From an uncultured Oscillospiraceae bacterium (GTDB lineage Bacteria > Bacillota > Clostridia > Oscillospirales > Acutalibacteraceae), in NCBI GenBank assembly GCA_900539165.1, contig UQAZ01000002.1, forward strand, positions 1 through 64,000: a stretch of DNA of 64,000 nt, given 5' to 3'. Positions 54,105-61,589 of this stretch are shown piece by piece. The position numbers were made by a program, and so were the translations under genes. Positions within the stretch are counted from its first letter, which is position 1, and every line of letters begins with the position of its first letter. Below the pieces are notes generated by a model. That model was given only the letters and a program-made list of their open reading frames with translations, searched no databases and was not told where the DNA came from.

Positions 54105-54602
54105 ATGAGCAAAAAGTCAGGCAACTCAAAGTTGAAAGTAGTTTTGGCAATAGTTATATGCATTGTTCTTGCAATAGTTGTGCCGACAGGTATTTACTGT
54201 GCCGTTAAGCAGGAAAGCCCTGCAAAGGTTATAAGAAGCATTGTTGTTTCAAACGAGGAAAGAATTATCGGAAAATGGCAGAACGAGGCTCGCACAAGCG
54301 CATATGAGTTCAAAGAGAACGGCACTTATGAAAGCTTTTTCAGCACATTTTCATACACAGGTGATTATTCGGTAAAGGGCGACGAGCTTACACTTTCAAA
54401 CCCGTCAAGTGACAGTACCGTTACCTATAAAATAAAGGTAAACAAGAATGAACTTACTATGATTGCAATTAAAGAAGCGGGACTTGATACAGATGAAAGT
54501 CAGGAATCATCAAGCACCTACAAGAGAGTAGACAGGATTCAAACAAAATCTATTTCACAGATTTTTGAGGACGTCACATCGCAATCATCGAAAAATAATT
54601 AA
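54105..54602 (+). CDS. Small membrane-anchored protein with lipocalin-like domain
   Basis: A 165-residue protein with an N-terminal membrane segment (about 11-33) and an extracellular beta-rich domain. The pattern IIGKWQNEARTSAYEFKENGTY, then GDYSVKGDELTL, is the common lipocalin-like/DUF5640-type repeat found in secreted clostridial proteins. The function is unknown. Its ATG is 2 nt after the prs stop, so it is coupled to prs. It ends 17 nt before the spoIIID hairpin, which puts its terminating ribosome next to that structure. Confidence 0.75.
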   Translation: MSKKSGNSKLKVVLAIVICIVLAIVVPTGIYCAVKQESPAKVIRSIVVSNEERIIGKWQNEARTSAYEFKENGTYESFFSTFSYTGDYSVKGDELTLSNPSSDSTVTYKIKVNKNELTMIAIKEAGLDTDESQESSSTYKRVDRIQTKSISQIFEDVTSQSSKNN

Positions 54603-54619
54603 GTAATAGACGGATAAGC

Positions 54620-54659
54620 TTGGTCATATTAATTACAAAGGAGTAGTTAATATGACCAA
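54620..54659 (+). promoter_or_regulatory. 17-bp hairpin trapping the spoIIID start codon
   Basis: Bases 54620-54636 pair with 54643-54659 in a 17-bp stem (16 Watson-Crick pairs and one G-U) around the 6-nt loop AAAGGA. The loop plus the first stem base is the Shine-Dalgarno AAAGGAG, and the spoIIID ATG (54652-54654) is inside the 3' arm. There is no T-run, so it is not a terminator. Confidence 0.88.
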
Positions 54660-54906
54660 AAATGTTCAAGACAGATGTGAGATGCTGGGAGAATACATAG
54701 CAAGCAACAAAGCCACCGTAAGGCAGGCGGCTGCAACATTCGGAATCAGCAAAAGCACTGTGCATATTGATGTTACAAAAAGGTTGGCTCAAACCTCGCC
54801 TATTCTTGCAAGCAAGGTTGCCCGAGTGCTAAAGGAAAACAAAGAGCAACGGCACATAAGGGGCGGAGCAGCCACCAAAGAAAAATACAGGAAGTTAAAC
54901 AGGTGA
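54652..54906 (+). CDS. spoIIID: Sporulation transcriptional regulator SpoIIID
   Basis: An 84-residue mother-cell DNA-binding protein that activates and represses many genes during engulfment and prepares the SigE to SigK switch. The helix-turn-helix is ATFGISKSTVHIDVTKRL, and the basic C-terminal tail RHIRGGAATKEKY, which contacts the minor groove, is well kept. It lies on the plus strand behind prs and the lipocalin-like gene. The start region is folded in a strong hairpin. No convincing SigE promoter was found just upstream. Confidence 0.96.
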   Translation: MTKNVQDRCEMLGEYIASNKATVRQAAATFGISKSTVHIDVTKRLAQTSPILASKVARVLKENKEQRHIRGGAATKEKYRKLNR

Positions 54907-54910
54907 TATT

Positions 54911-55708
54911 ATGTCTATCGGATTTATCGGATGCGGAAATATGGCAGGTGCTATACTTTCGGGACTTTTGAGCAGTAAAACGGTAAAGGAGAATGAAATA
55001 AATGTTTTTGATATTTACTCCCCTGCCGTTTCAAAGCTGAAGTCACAGTACGAAATAAATGCCTGCGTAAACGAAAACGATGTTGTAAACAAAAGCGATA
55101 TTGTTATTCTCGCCGTAAAGCCGAATGTATTACTTTCGGTTCTTGAAAAAATAAGCAAGGCGGTAAAGGAAAGAAATCCGCTTCTCATCTCCATAGCGGC
55201 AGGCAAGACAACGGATTATATAGCAGAGCCGTTATCATCAAAAGCGAAAATTATCCGTGTAATGCCTAACATTAACGCAAAGGTTGGCGAAGCAATTTGT
55301 GCATATACTGCCAATGCTTACGCTACAGACGAGGACAAGGCTCTGACCGAAAAAATATTTACTTCGGTCGGTGAGGTTATATATCTTGAGGAGAGCTACT
55401 TCCCTCTTTTTGGAGTTATCGGCGGTTGCACACCGGCACTTGCATATATGTTCATAGACGAGCTTGCAAGAGCAGGCGTTAAGCACGGAATGAAAAAAGA
55501 CATTGCGCTGAAAGTTGCGGCACAGGCTGTTTTGGGAAGTGCGAAAATGATATTGGAGTCTGAGGAACATCCTTATGCCTTAATTGACAAGGTATGCTCA
55601 CCCGGCGGAACGACAATTGAAGCTGTAACATCATTACAGCACGACGGCTTTGAAGCGGCTATACACAACGCCGTTGACAAGGCAGTAGAAAAAGACAAGT
55701 TATTATAA
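54911..55708 (+). CDS. proC: Pyrroline-5-carboxylate reductase
   Basis: A 265-residue NAD(P)H enzyme, the last step of proline synthesis. The N-terminal Rossmann loop is GFIGCGNMAGAI; the C-terminal dimer region includes PGGTTIEAVTSLQHDGF. The spoIIID stop is embedded in the ribosome site AGGTGA, so translation is coupled to spoIIID. The gene ends in a bidirectional terminator. Confidence 0.95.
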   Translation: MSIGFIGCGNMAGAILSGLLSSKTVKENEINVFDIYSPAVSKLKSQYEINACVNENDVVNKSDIVILAVKPNVLLSVLEKISKAVKERNPLLISIAAGKTTDYIAEPLSSKAKIIRVMPNINAKVGEAICAYTANAYATDEDKALTEKIFTSVGEVIYLEESYFPLFGVIGGCTPALAYMFIDELARAGVKHGMKKDIALKVAAQAVLGSAKMILESEEHPYALIDKVCSPGGTTIEAVTSLQHDGFEAAIHNAVDKAVEKDKLL

Positions 55709-55712
55709 AACG

Positions 55713-55756
55713 AAAAGGTCGATGATTATTCATAAAGAACAATCACCGACCTTTTT
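55713..55756. terminator. Bidirectional terminator (proC / membrane protein)
   Basis: AAAAGGTCG(A)TGATT pairs with AATCA(C)CGACCTTTTT around a 13-nt loop, with U-runs on both strands. It lies between convergent genes. Confidence 0.88.
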
Positions 55757-55768
55757 AATTTATGCGCT

Positions 55769-56452
55769 TTATTTTTTATCTTTCGACAAGGACGCTTTTT
55801 CCTTAACCTTGTCAGCATTTTCTTTTATATGCTCATAAGTTTCTTTGAGTTCTTTTTTCTCAACAACACATTGGCACAAAAGACCGCAAAAGCCCATTAC
55901 TATTGCAAAAATCATAGACAAATTATGATTAAACTCAAAGTGCGATTCTATCATATCCCAAAACATCATTGAACCCGAAAATGCAGTTGTTACGATTACC
56001 GCAAGGTACTTATATTTAGCTGCAAGTAACGCCGCAATAACAGCAACGATAATTCCAAAAAGAACGGCTATTCCCTTTCCCAGTCCCAAAAGATAACCCG
56101 AAACGGCAATATATACCATCAACAGAGTAGTTATAAAAAGTTTTGTTTTATGCAACTTATGCGAATAAACTGCACACAAAACTCCTATTACCGCAGACAA
56201 TAAAACAAGAACCCAAAAGAAAGCACCTGTCGGTTTAAGAATTACAAAGGAAGCAAAAAGAGGCACGAAAAAGCCTATACCGAAAAAGAAAAATATATTC
56301 CACACCTTATGCATAAAATGCCCTGCAAAAGAAGTAGTAACAGTCAAAAGTCCGAAAAGCCAAGGTAAAATATTTTCACAAGCAGTTTTTAACTGTTGAA
56401 AATCAGCAGGCACATATGACACAAGCTTTTCAAAAAATTCGTAAAATTCCAT
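55769..56452 (-). CDS. TMEM198/DUF4203-like membrane protein
   Basis: A 227-residue hydrophobic protein with about seven membrane helices and a charged, Lys-rich C-terminal tail. Topology and the run of Gly-rich helices resemble the TMEM198/DUF4203 group, but I cannot confirm this. I start at ATG 56452 (MEFYEFFEKL), because earlier residues lie near the metK terminator and are not hydrophobic. No function can be given. Confidence 0.65.
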   Translation of the reverse strand: MEFYEFFEKLVSYVPADFQQLKTACENILPWLFGLLTVTTSFAGHFMHKVWNIFFFFGIGFFVPLFASFVILKPTGAFFWVLVLLSAVIGVLCAVYSHKLHKTKLFITTLLMVYIAVSGYLLGLGKGIAVLFGIIVAVIAALLAAKYKYLAVIVTTAFSGSMMFWDMIESHFEFNHNLSMIFAIVMGFCGLLCQCVVEKKELKETYEHIKENADKVKEKASLSKDKK

Positions 56453-56509
56453 AAATACTCGCAGTTGAAAAATCAACCTCTGCATATAAATCTAAATCTG
56501 ACATTCAAG

Positions 56510-56540
56510 AAAATCCGCACCAAATAAAGATGCGGATTTT
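56510..56540 (-). terminator. Terminator after metK
   Basis: Minus-strand AAAATCCGCA ... TGCGGATTTT hairpin, 12 nt past the metK stop. Confidence 0.75.
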
Positions 56541-56552
56541 ATCGTATTTTAA

Positions 56553-57731
56553 TTACATATACTTTTTAATTTCGTCAACCTTATTTGTTCTTTCCCAAGA
56601 AACATCAAGGTCCTCTCTGCCCATATGACCGTAAGCGGCAACATTCTTATAAATCGGCTTTCTCAAGTCGAGAGCCTTAATAATTGCATAAGGGCGAAGG
56701 TCAAATACCTTATTAACGATTTCGCTGATTTCGTCATCAGACTTCTTACCTGTGCCGAAAGTGTCAACCATAATTGATACAGGCTTTGCAACGCCGATAG
56801 CGTAAGCAAGTTCAACCTCGCACTTATCGGCGAGACCTGCTGCAACGATATTCTTAGCAACCCATCTTGCGGCATATGCTGCGGAACGGTCAACCTTTGT
56901 AGGGTCCTTACCCGAGAAAGCACCGCCGCCGTGACGAGCGTATCCGCCATATGTATCAACGATAATCTTTCTGCCGGTAAGACCCGAATCACCCATAGGT
57001 CCGCCGATAACAAAACGGCCTGTCGGATTAACATAAAATACGGTATCCTTGTCCATAAGCTCTGCGGGAACTGTTGTCTTAATTACCTTTTCGATAATAT
57101 CTTTTCTGAGTTGCTCGAGTTCAACATCTGCGCTGTGCTGTGATGAAACTACAACAGCTGTAACCTTAACCGGCTTGCCGTCATCGTATTCAACAGTAAC
57201 CTGAGTTTTACCGTCTGAGTAGAGATAAGGAAGAGTTCCGTTTTCTCTAACCTCTGTAAGCTTCAACGCAAGCTTATGAGCAAGAGAAATAGGAAGAGGC
57301 ATAAGCTCCTCGGTCTCATTGCAAGCATAACCGAACATCATACCCTGGTCGCCTGCACCGTTAAGGTTGTCCTCGTCGTCCTCATTATTTTTAAGTTCAT
57401 ATGACTTATCAACGCCCATAGCAATATCGGGAGACTGATGGTCAAGAGCAGTCAAAACGGCACAGGTATTGCCGTCAAAGCCTTTCTTTGCATCATCATA
57501 ACCGATGTCAATTATAGTCTTACGAACTATTGATGTAATATCAACATCCGCCTTAGTTGTGATTTCGCCCATTACGAGAACCTGACCCGTTGTGCAGGTG
57601 GTTTCGCAAGCGACACGGCTCATTGGGTCCTGCTCGAGCATTGCGTCGAGAATTGCGTCAGAAATCTGGTCGCAAATTTTATCGGGATGTCCCTTAGTTA
57701 CAGATTCACTTGTAAACAAAAACTTTGACAT
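56553..57731 (-). CDS. metK: S-adenosylmethionine synthetase
   Basis: A 392-residue enzyme that makes SAM from methionine and ATP. Motifs include GHPDK near the N-terminus, GAGDQGMMFGYA and GGGAFSGKDPTKVDRS. It is full length. It is controlled by a SAM-I riboswitch, so the product represses its own synthesis. RBS GAGGATATAG. Confidence 0.97.
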   Translation of the reverse strand: MSKFLFTSESVTKGHPDKICDQISDAILDAMLEQDPMSRVACETTCTTGQVLVMGEITTKADVDITSIVRKTIIDIGYDDAKKGFDGNTCAVLTALDHQSPDIAMGVDKSYELKNNEDDEDNLNGAGDQGMMFGYACNETEELMPLPISLAHKLALKLTEVRENGTLPYLYSDGKTQVTVEYDDGKPVKVTAVVVSSQHSADVELEQLRKDIIEKVIKTTVPAELMDKDTVFYVNPTGRFVIGGPMGDSGLTGRKIIVDTYGGYARHGGGAFSGKDPTKVDRSAAYAARWVAKNIVAAGLADKCEVELAYAIGVAKPVSIMVDTFGTGKKSDDEISEIVNKVFDLRPYAIIKALDLRKPIYKNVAAYGHMGREDLDVSWERTNKVDEIKKYM

Positions 57732-57756
57732 AATCTATATCCTCTTTTACTTAATA

Positions 57757-57792
57757 CTAAAAAAATAAGCATACGATACTGTACCGTATGCT
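57757..57792 (-). terminator. Riboswitch expression-platform terminator
   Basis: Minus-strand AGCATACG ... CGTATGCT followed by TTATTTTTTT, directly 3' of the SAM-I aptamer and before the metK start. SAM binding should favour this hairpin. Confidence 0.88.
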
Positions 57793-57796
57793 GAAA

Positions 57797-57892
57797 CTCA
57801 TCATTCGGTAATACCGACGGTATTAGCACCTTACTGTCAAAGCAGGTTGCTGTGATTTCAACGGGCCGTTCCCTCAATCACTCTTGATAACG
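57797..57892 (-). promoter_or_regulatory. SAM-I (S-box) riboswitch aptamer
   Basis: The minus strand carries the S-box core: TTATCAAGAG, then GAGGGA, CGGCCCGTTGAAA, CAGCAACC, GTAAGGTGCTAATACC and closing GATGAG. P1 pairs TTATC with GATGA. The order and spacing match the SAM-I class, with the terminator just downstream. Confidence 0.96.
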
Positions 57893-57914
57893 CATGTTCA
57901 TTTTCTGTGTAATA

Positions 57915-57943
57915 ATCATACTACAAATACATTACAAAGTCAA
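57915..57943 (-). promoter_or_regulatory. Promoter of metK and its riboswitch
   Basis: TTGACT (57943-57938), 17 nt, TATGAT (57920-57915), placing the RNA start a few bases upstream of the aptamer. Confidence 0.85.
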
Positions 57944-57966
57944 CCGTAAAATTATTAAAATAAGTA

Positions 57967-57995
57967 TTGTATTTTGTTTAGAAATAGTTTATAAT
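57967..57995 (+). promoter_or_regulatory. Promoter of the SDR/zinc-ribbon gene
   Basis: TTGTAT (57967-57972), 17 nt, TATAAT (57990-57995). It is divergent from the metK promoter; the two -35 elements are only about 25 nt apart, so regulation might be shared. Confidence 0.72.
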
Positions 57996-58051
57996 TAAAT
58001 ACGAAATATTTTGCTCGCATGTCGAGCGTTGCTGTTTAAGGAGGAAATAAA

Positions 58052-59614
58052 ATGGCAAAGAAAACAGTATTCCTTACCGGCGGTACCGGTAACATGGGTT
58101 GGGCTGCTGTACAGGAAATGCTCAAGCATCCAAATGAAATCAACATTAAGATGCTCGCAAGAAAAAGCCCTAAGAACGAAGAAAAGCTCAAGGACCTTAT
58201 GGCTAAGCCAAATGTTCAAATCGTATGGGGTGACCTCGGCGACTATGATTCAATTCTTGAGGGTGTAACAGGCTCTGACTATGTTCTTCATATCGGCGGT
58301 ATGGTATCTCCGACAGCTGACTGGAAGCCATACAGAACTCAAAAGACAAACATCGGCGCTGCTCAGAACATCTGTAAGGCAGTTTTGGCTCAGCCAAATG
58401 CTGATGACATTAAGGTTGCATACATCGGTACTGTTGCTGAAACAGGCGGCAGAAACTATCCTATCCACTGGGGCAGATGCGGTGACCCGATTAAAATTTC
58501 TATCTATGACCACTATGCAATTTCTAAGGCAGTTGCAGAGCGTGTATTCGTTGAAAGCGGTATCAAGAACTGGGTTGTAATGCGTCAGTCAGGTATCCTT
58601 TATCCAAACATTCTCAAGAATATGGATCCAATTATGTTCCACGTACCGATTAACGGTGTTCTTGAGTGGTGTACTGTTGAGGATTCAGGTCGTCTTATGT
58701 GCAACCTTGTTCTCGAGGACGAAAAAGGCACACTCGATAACGGCTTTTGGAATCACTTCTTCAACATCGGTTCAGGTGAGCAGTACAGAATTTCTAACTA
58801 TGAATTTGAGTGTCTCCTTCTCGGTACTCTCGGTCTTGCAGGCCCTGAAAAGCTCTTCGAGCCTAACTGGTTTATCACAAAGAACTTCCACGGTCAGTTC
58901 TATGCTGACGGTGACAAGCTTGAAGAATTCCTCCACTTCAGAGAGAACCTCCCTGTTCAGGATTACTTCAACAGACTTGCTGATCATGTTGAATTCTACT
59001 TCAAAATACCAAGATACCTTCCAAAGAATCTTGTTGCTGCTTGCGCTAAGCCATTCATGAAGAAGATTGCTATGACTAAAGACTTCGGTACTCTTGACTG
59101 GGTTGCAACAAAGAATCAAACAAGACTCTCTGCTTACTACGGTACATATGAGGATTGGACTAAGATTCCTTCAAAGTGGGAAGACTTTGAAATCAGAAAG
59201 TTCAACAAGAAGACTGAGGACGCTGAAAACTACAAGCTTGACCACGGTTATGATGAGACAAAGCCTGAATCAGAGCTTGACATCGAGGATATGAAGCAGG
59301 CTGCTAAGTTCCGTGGCGGTGAGTGCCTCAGCGAAACAATGACTAAGGGCGATATGGCTACAAAGCTCAAGTGGAAGTGCGGTTACTGCGGTGCTGAATT
59401 TGAGGCTTCACCTGCTCTTATTCTTCTCGGCGGTCACTGGTGTCCTGAATGCTACATTCCGCAGAAGCAGTGGGATTACGACAACATCGCAAGAACAAAT
59501 CCGTTCTTCGCACAGGTTTGGTATCCAAGCCACACCAAGGAAGAGACAAACGTTTACAAGTTTGACGATTTGTTCCAGATTGACGGCGTTAAGTGGGACG
59601 ACATCAAGAGATAA
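58052..59614 (+). CDS. NAD-dependent epimerase/dehydratase-type protein with C-terminal zinc ribbon
   Basis: A 520-residue protein. The N-terminal extended short-chain dehydrogenase domain (1-~300) has the Rossmann loop TGGTGNMG (9-16) and catalytic YAISK (Tyr155-Lys159), with Thr127 in GTVAE a likely third residue. A helical middle part (300-420) precedes a zinc ribbon with Cys443, Cys446, Cys464 and Cys467 (CGYC, CPEC). The fold could be a 3-beta-hydroxysteroid dehydrogenase or sugar epimerase type; the substrate is unknown. RBS AAGGAGG is near ideal, and codon choice (CTC, AAG, GGT, TAC-rich) differs from neighbours, suggesting high expression. Monocistronic. Confidence 0.82.
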   Translation: MAKKTVFLTGGTGNMGWAAVQEMLKHPNEINIKMLARKSPKNEEKLKDLMAKPNVQIVWGDLGDYDSILEGVTGSDYVLHIGGMVSPTADWKPYRTQKTNIGAAQNICKAVLAQPNADDIKVAYIGTVAETGGRNYPIHWGRCGDPIKISIYDHYAISKAVAERVFVESGIKNWVVMRQSGILYPNILKNMDPIMFHVPINGVLEWCTVEDSGRLMCNLVLEDEKGTLDNGFWNHFFNIGSGEQYRISNYEFECLLLGTLGLAGPEKLFEPNWFITKNFHGQFYADGDKLEEFLHFRENLPVQDYFNRLADHVEFYFKIPRYLPKNLVAACAKPFMKKIAMTKDFGTLDWVATKNQTRLSAYYGTYEDWTKIPSKWEDFEIRKFNKKTEDAENYKLDHGYDETKPESELDIEDMKQAAKFRGGECLSETMTKGDMATKLKWKCGYCGAEFEASPALILLGGHWCPECYIPQKQWDYDNIARTNPFFAQVWYPSHTKEETNVYKFDDLFQIDGVKWDDIKR

Positions 59615-59625
59615 TTCAATAATGC

Positions 59626-59657
59626 AAAAAACCGTAAGCGTTAAGCTTACGGTTTTT
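59626..59657. terminator. Bidirectional terminator (SDR protein / rmuC)
   Basis: AAAAACCGTAAGC - GTTAA - GCTTACGGTTTTT is a perfect 13-bp stem between convergent genes. Confidence 0.93.
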
Positions 59658-59695
59658 TTAGTAAAAAATCAAAGTTATCTAAAACAAATTAAAAT

Positions 59696-60817
59696 TTAGT
59701 CGAGATAATTCACTTCGGTACTGTCGAGTGAGTTTACGGATTTCAGGTTTTTTTGGATAATGTCGTTACGCTTTTGTGCCTGTTGGATAGTCGAGCCTGC
59801 CTCGTCGATTTTTTTCTTCGCTTTGATAAGCAAGTCGCCGAACATATCATACTGTTTCTTTGCGTTGCCCAAAATCTTAAACACCTCATTAGCCTTTTTA
59901 TTGATTGCTACTGTACTGAAGCCGAGCTGTAAGGAATTAAGCAATGCGGTAATTGTGGACGGTCCTGCAATCAAAATACCCATAGACCTGAGTTTATCGG
60001 GCAGACCATTTTTATTATTCATAACCTCGGCATAAAGTCCTTCGGTCGCAAGATACATAACCGCAAAAGGAGTGGTATACGGCTCTGCAATATAATTTTT
60101 AATTGCCTTTGCTTCCTCTTTAACTCGTACTTCAAGTGCCTTTCTTGACTGCTCAACGCCTGCCGTATCCCCTGCTTCACCGGCAGAAACAAGCCTTGAA
60201 TAATCCTCCATAGGAAACTTTGAATCAATAGGAAGATAGATAACCTCGTCATTTTCGGAATTAGGAATTTTAACAGCGAACTCTACCCTACCGTTATATT
60301 TCGGATTAGTAACAACATTCTGCTCGTACATACCGGGAATTATTTGTTCAAGAATATTACCGAGCTGTGCTTCTGCCCAAGTGCCTCTGATTTTGACATT
60401 GGACAGCACACGGTTCAGACCTGCCACGCCATCGGAAAGCTCTTTCATTTCGCCCAAGGATTTATACACGCTGTTAAGCTGGTTTGAAACCTGTTCAAAC
60501 GACGAATTAAGTCTTTTATTCAGAGTGCTTGAGAGCTTTTCGTCAACCGTTTCACGCATTAAATCGAGCTTTTTTTCATTACTTTCCTGCATTGAATTAA
60601 CTGCTCTTGATACTGCTTCCGTCTGTTGTGCATTATTTTGATTAAGAGTTTCAAGGATGCTTATTTGCTGTTGATAATTTTTTTCTGTAAGCTCCGACAT
60701 CTGACGAGAAAGCTCCTCAAGTCGCTGTGAGCCGTCCGATTTAGAGCCGTGCAATGTAAGTACAATCAATATAACAAGCAATATCACGCAAACAATTAAA
60801 AGTATTTGTGTCAACAT
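59696..60817 (-). CDS. rmuC: DNA recombination protein RmuC
   Basis: A 373-residue protein with an N-terminal membrane segment (about 3-22), a coiled-coil region (30-110) and the RmuC domain with ARGTWAEAQLGNILE-like sequence (RGTWAEAQLGNILEQI) and IDSKFPMEDYSRL. It belongs to the PD-(D/E)XK group and is linked to limiting recombination at inverted repeats. It has its own promoter set in the preceding terminator. Confidence 0.93.
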   Translation of the reverse strand: MLTQILLIVCVILLVILIVLTLHGSKSDGSQRLEELSRQMSELTEKNYQQQISILETLNQNNAQQTEAVSRAVNSMQESNEKKLDLMRETVDEKLSSTLNKRLNSSFEQVSNQLNSVYKSLGEMKELSDGVAGLNRVLSNVKIRGTWAEAQLGNILEQIIPGMYEQNVVTNPKYNGRVEFAVKIPNSENDEVIYLPIDSKFPMEDYSRLVSAGEAGDTAGVEQSRKALEVRVKEEAKAIKNYIAEPYTTPFAVMYLATEGLYAEVMNNKNGLPDKLRSMGILIAGPSTITALLNSLQLGFSTVAINKKANEVFKILGNAKKQYDMFGDLLIKAKKKIDEAGSTIQQAQKRNDIIQKNLKSVNSLDSTEVNYLD

Positions 60818-60834
60818 ATCATCACCTCGATTAC

Positions 60835-60863
60835 ATTATAAACAAAAGCCCACCGAAATTCAA
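60835..60863 (-). promoter_or_regulatory. rmuC promoter overlapping a terminator
   Basis: TTGAAT (60863-60858), 17 nt, TATAAT (60840-60835). The -35 is inside the loop of the hairpin that ends the upstream gene, and the spacer contains the 3' arm. Confidence 0.72.
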
Positions 60864-60870
60864 CGGTGGG
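60843..60870 (-). terminator. Terminator of the small membrane-protein gene
   Basis: Minus-strand CCCACCG - TTGAATTT - CGGTGGG followed by CTTTTGTTT. The loop doubles as the -35 of the rmuC promoter. Confidence 0.85.
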
Positions 60871-60889
60871 TGTCGTTTTTTGGACTTAA

Positions 60890-61417
60890 TTATTTAATGA
60901 CTTTTGAAATTTTACTTTTTAGTTTACTGTTATAAATCAAAACGAGCAAATCAAAGGTATAATCGTACAAAATGAATATTACATTAAGCGCAACAAAGAA
61001 CAGCGTTATGCCGATTTTGCCGAACATGTTATCAAACGGTATACCGAAAACATAAATCAAAATAAGCTGAATGCCTGCCATAGCGATATTAAAAATCACA
61101 AGCTTTATCAGCAATCTTATCGGCTTTGGCTTAATTTTTGAAAGCTTTATTCTGAGTATCGGATAATAGCCAAAAAACATAATATAAAACAGCACCGATT
61201 CCTTACCGCCCAAAAGAATAAATGCTAAAAACGAAGTGGAAAAATAAGTAAGCACAGCAGACTTAACCGACACGGATTCCAAAAGCAAAATCATCAGCAA
61301 ACCCGTGGCAATAGGCAAAACATACGACAGCGAAACGCTGACAGCACCCAAGAACAGCAAAACAACGCTGAGTGCGGATATAACTCCGGCAAAGGCGGAG
61401 GCTTTAGCATTTTTCAT
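60890..61417 (-). CDS. Small polytopic membrane protein (possible ECF S-component-like)
   Basis: A 175-residue protein with about five or six membrane helices and a basic C-terminal end. Helix spacing and the N-terminal FAGVISALSVVLLF run recall S-components of ECF vitamin transporters, but no ligand signature is seen. It is alone, with a clear terminator after it. Confidence 0.62.
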   Translation of the reverse strand: MKNAKASAFAGVISALSVVLLFLGAVSVSLSYVLPIATGLLMILLLESVSVKSAVLTYFSTSFLAFILLGGKESVLFYIMFFGYYPILRIKLSKIKPKPIRLLIKLVIFNIAMAGIQLILIYVFGIPFDNMFGKIGITLFFVALNVIFILYDYTFDLLVLIYNSKLKSKISKVIK

Positions 61418-61525
61418 AAAATCACCTTCAATAATAATATACTACCACATTAACAACAAGTTGTGAATTAAAAGTGAACATTATTACAGAAATATAAATT
61501 ATATAATTTATTTACATCTTGTCTA

Positions 61526-61554
61526 TTTACAAAAAGAATGTAAAAATATATAAT
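61526..61554 (+). promoter_or_regulatory. Promoter of the lipoprotein gene
   Basis: TTTACA (61526-61531), 17 nt, TATAAT (61549-61554), 36 nt upstream of the ATG. Confidence 0.62.
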
Positions 61555-61589
61555 TGATTTATAGTATAAATGTAGTAAGAGGTATTATT

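Noticed and set aside
54540..54651. SigE promoter for spoIIID, with GTCATATT (54623-54630) as -35
   Set aside because: The element is the left arm of the hairpin, no CATACAAT-like -10 follows at 13-15 nt, and the start would fall past the ATG.
54620..54659. The spoIIID palindrome as an intrinsic terminator
   Set aside because: No T-run follows; the 3' arm continues into coding sequence.
58281..59294. Several long antisense and frame-shifted readings inside the SDR/zinc-ribbon gene
   Set aside because: They arise from the strong codon bias of the real gene and have no ribosome sites or recognisable products.
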